This document shows positions 42,239 to 42,324 of a DNA stretch of 42,324 bases, piece after piece. The number at the start of each line of letters is the position of its first letter. Positions within the stretch are counted from its first letter, which is position 1. This stretch comes from Leucobacter sp. UBA1945 (GTDB taxonomy: Bacteria; Actinomycetota; Actinomycetes; Actinomycetales; Microbacteriaceae). The position numbers and the translations under genes are program-made. The notes below the pieces were generated by a model. It made no database searches. It worked only from the letters and a program-made list of their open reading frames with translations, and was not told where the DNA came from. The stretch is taken from the NCBI GenBank assembly GCA_002336855.1, contig DDEV01000030.1:1-42324 (forward strand). Reading direction: 5' to 3'.

Positions 42239-42324
42239 ATGGATAAATTCGAGGCTATCGAAGCCGAAGTCGCCCGCATCGGCGATATCGCGCCCGCAGG
42301 ATATTTCCTGGCCCTGCGCATTCG
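42239..42324 (+). CDS. N-terminal end of a LuxR-like autoinducer-binding regulator, partial
   Basis: Only 28 codons are present: MDKFEAIEAEVARIGDIAP, then GYFLALRIR. The pattern resembles the start of short LuxR-type autoinducer-binding proteins found in Paracoccus and relatives, by memory. A strong GGAGG site precedes the ATG by eight bases. The codon style matches the shifted 3' end of the epimerase gene and not the rest of the window. The assignment is tentative because of the short length. Confidence 0.4.
   Translation, partial: MDKFEAIEAEVARIGDIAPAGYFLALRI

Overview
The window reads as the chromosome of a high-GC actinobacterium. Codon style, Shine-Dalgarno strength, MHS and DAACS transporters and PutA with a C-terminal P5C dehydrogenase fit Microbacteriaceae (Leucobacter-like), but that placement is inference. 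The exception is the last ~400 bases (from about 41,900), whose codon style and partial LuxR-like gene look alphaproteobacterial (Rhodobacteraceae-like). The change falls inside a gene, at a conserved active-site motif, so an assembly chimera or recombination junction should be suspected.

The theme is uptake and breakdown of imino acids, small peptides and cyclic amides. Left edge (1-3148): the 3' end of putA, an MHS/ProP-like symporter and a proline racemase-family enzyme. After a small coiled-coil protein comes a nine-gene minus-strand operon (14,539 to 3,641): TetR regulator, HyuA and HyuB (hydantoinase/oxoprolinase), a complete oligopeptide-type ABC importer (binding protein, two permeases, two ATPases) and a cog1228 amidohydrolase. 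A 22-bp dyad in front of tetR is the likely operator. From 14,540 to 15,560 lie two related hairpins, a 99-bp remnant of a racemase 3' end and a DUF4160/DUF2442 pair. A DAACS symporter follows. A second minus-strand peptide operon (23,666 to 17,283) again has five importer genes plus a cog1228 amidohydrolase, and diverges from an Lrp/AsnC regulator across an AT-rich region holding a consensus-like promoter and two dyads.

From 24.9 to 40.1 kb the composition is visibly less GC-rich and the region looks acquired: an IS3 remnant and unrecognised debris on the left, a non-coding stretch on the right. It holds a ribose/simple-sugar-type ABC importer in one minus-strand run with a monooxygenase-like ABM protein and a second HyuA/HyuB pair. 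Divergently transcribed is a tightly coupled trio: a HyuA-like protein that has lost its nucleotide-binding motifs, a DUF917 protein and a PucR-family regulator. A hydantoin/Asp-Glu racemase and a second, orphan binding protein follow. Together these suggest an inducible system that imports a hydantoin-like or cyclic-amide compound, racemises it and hydrolyses it with ATP; the substrate cannot be read from sequence. The trio is the most unusual part of the window.

Right edge (40,158-42,166): a DapA-family lyase/deaminase and a Cys/Cys 4-hydroxyproline epimerase, matching the hydroxyproline degradation route. No rRNA, tRNA or CRISPR array was seen.
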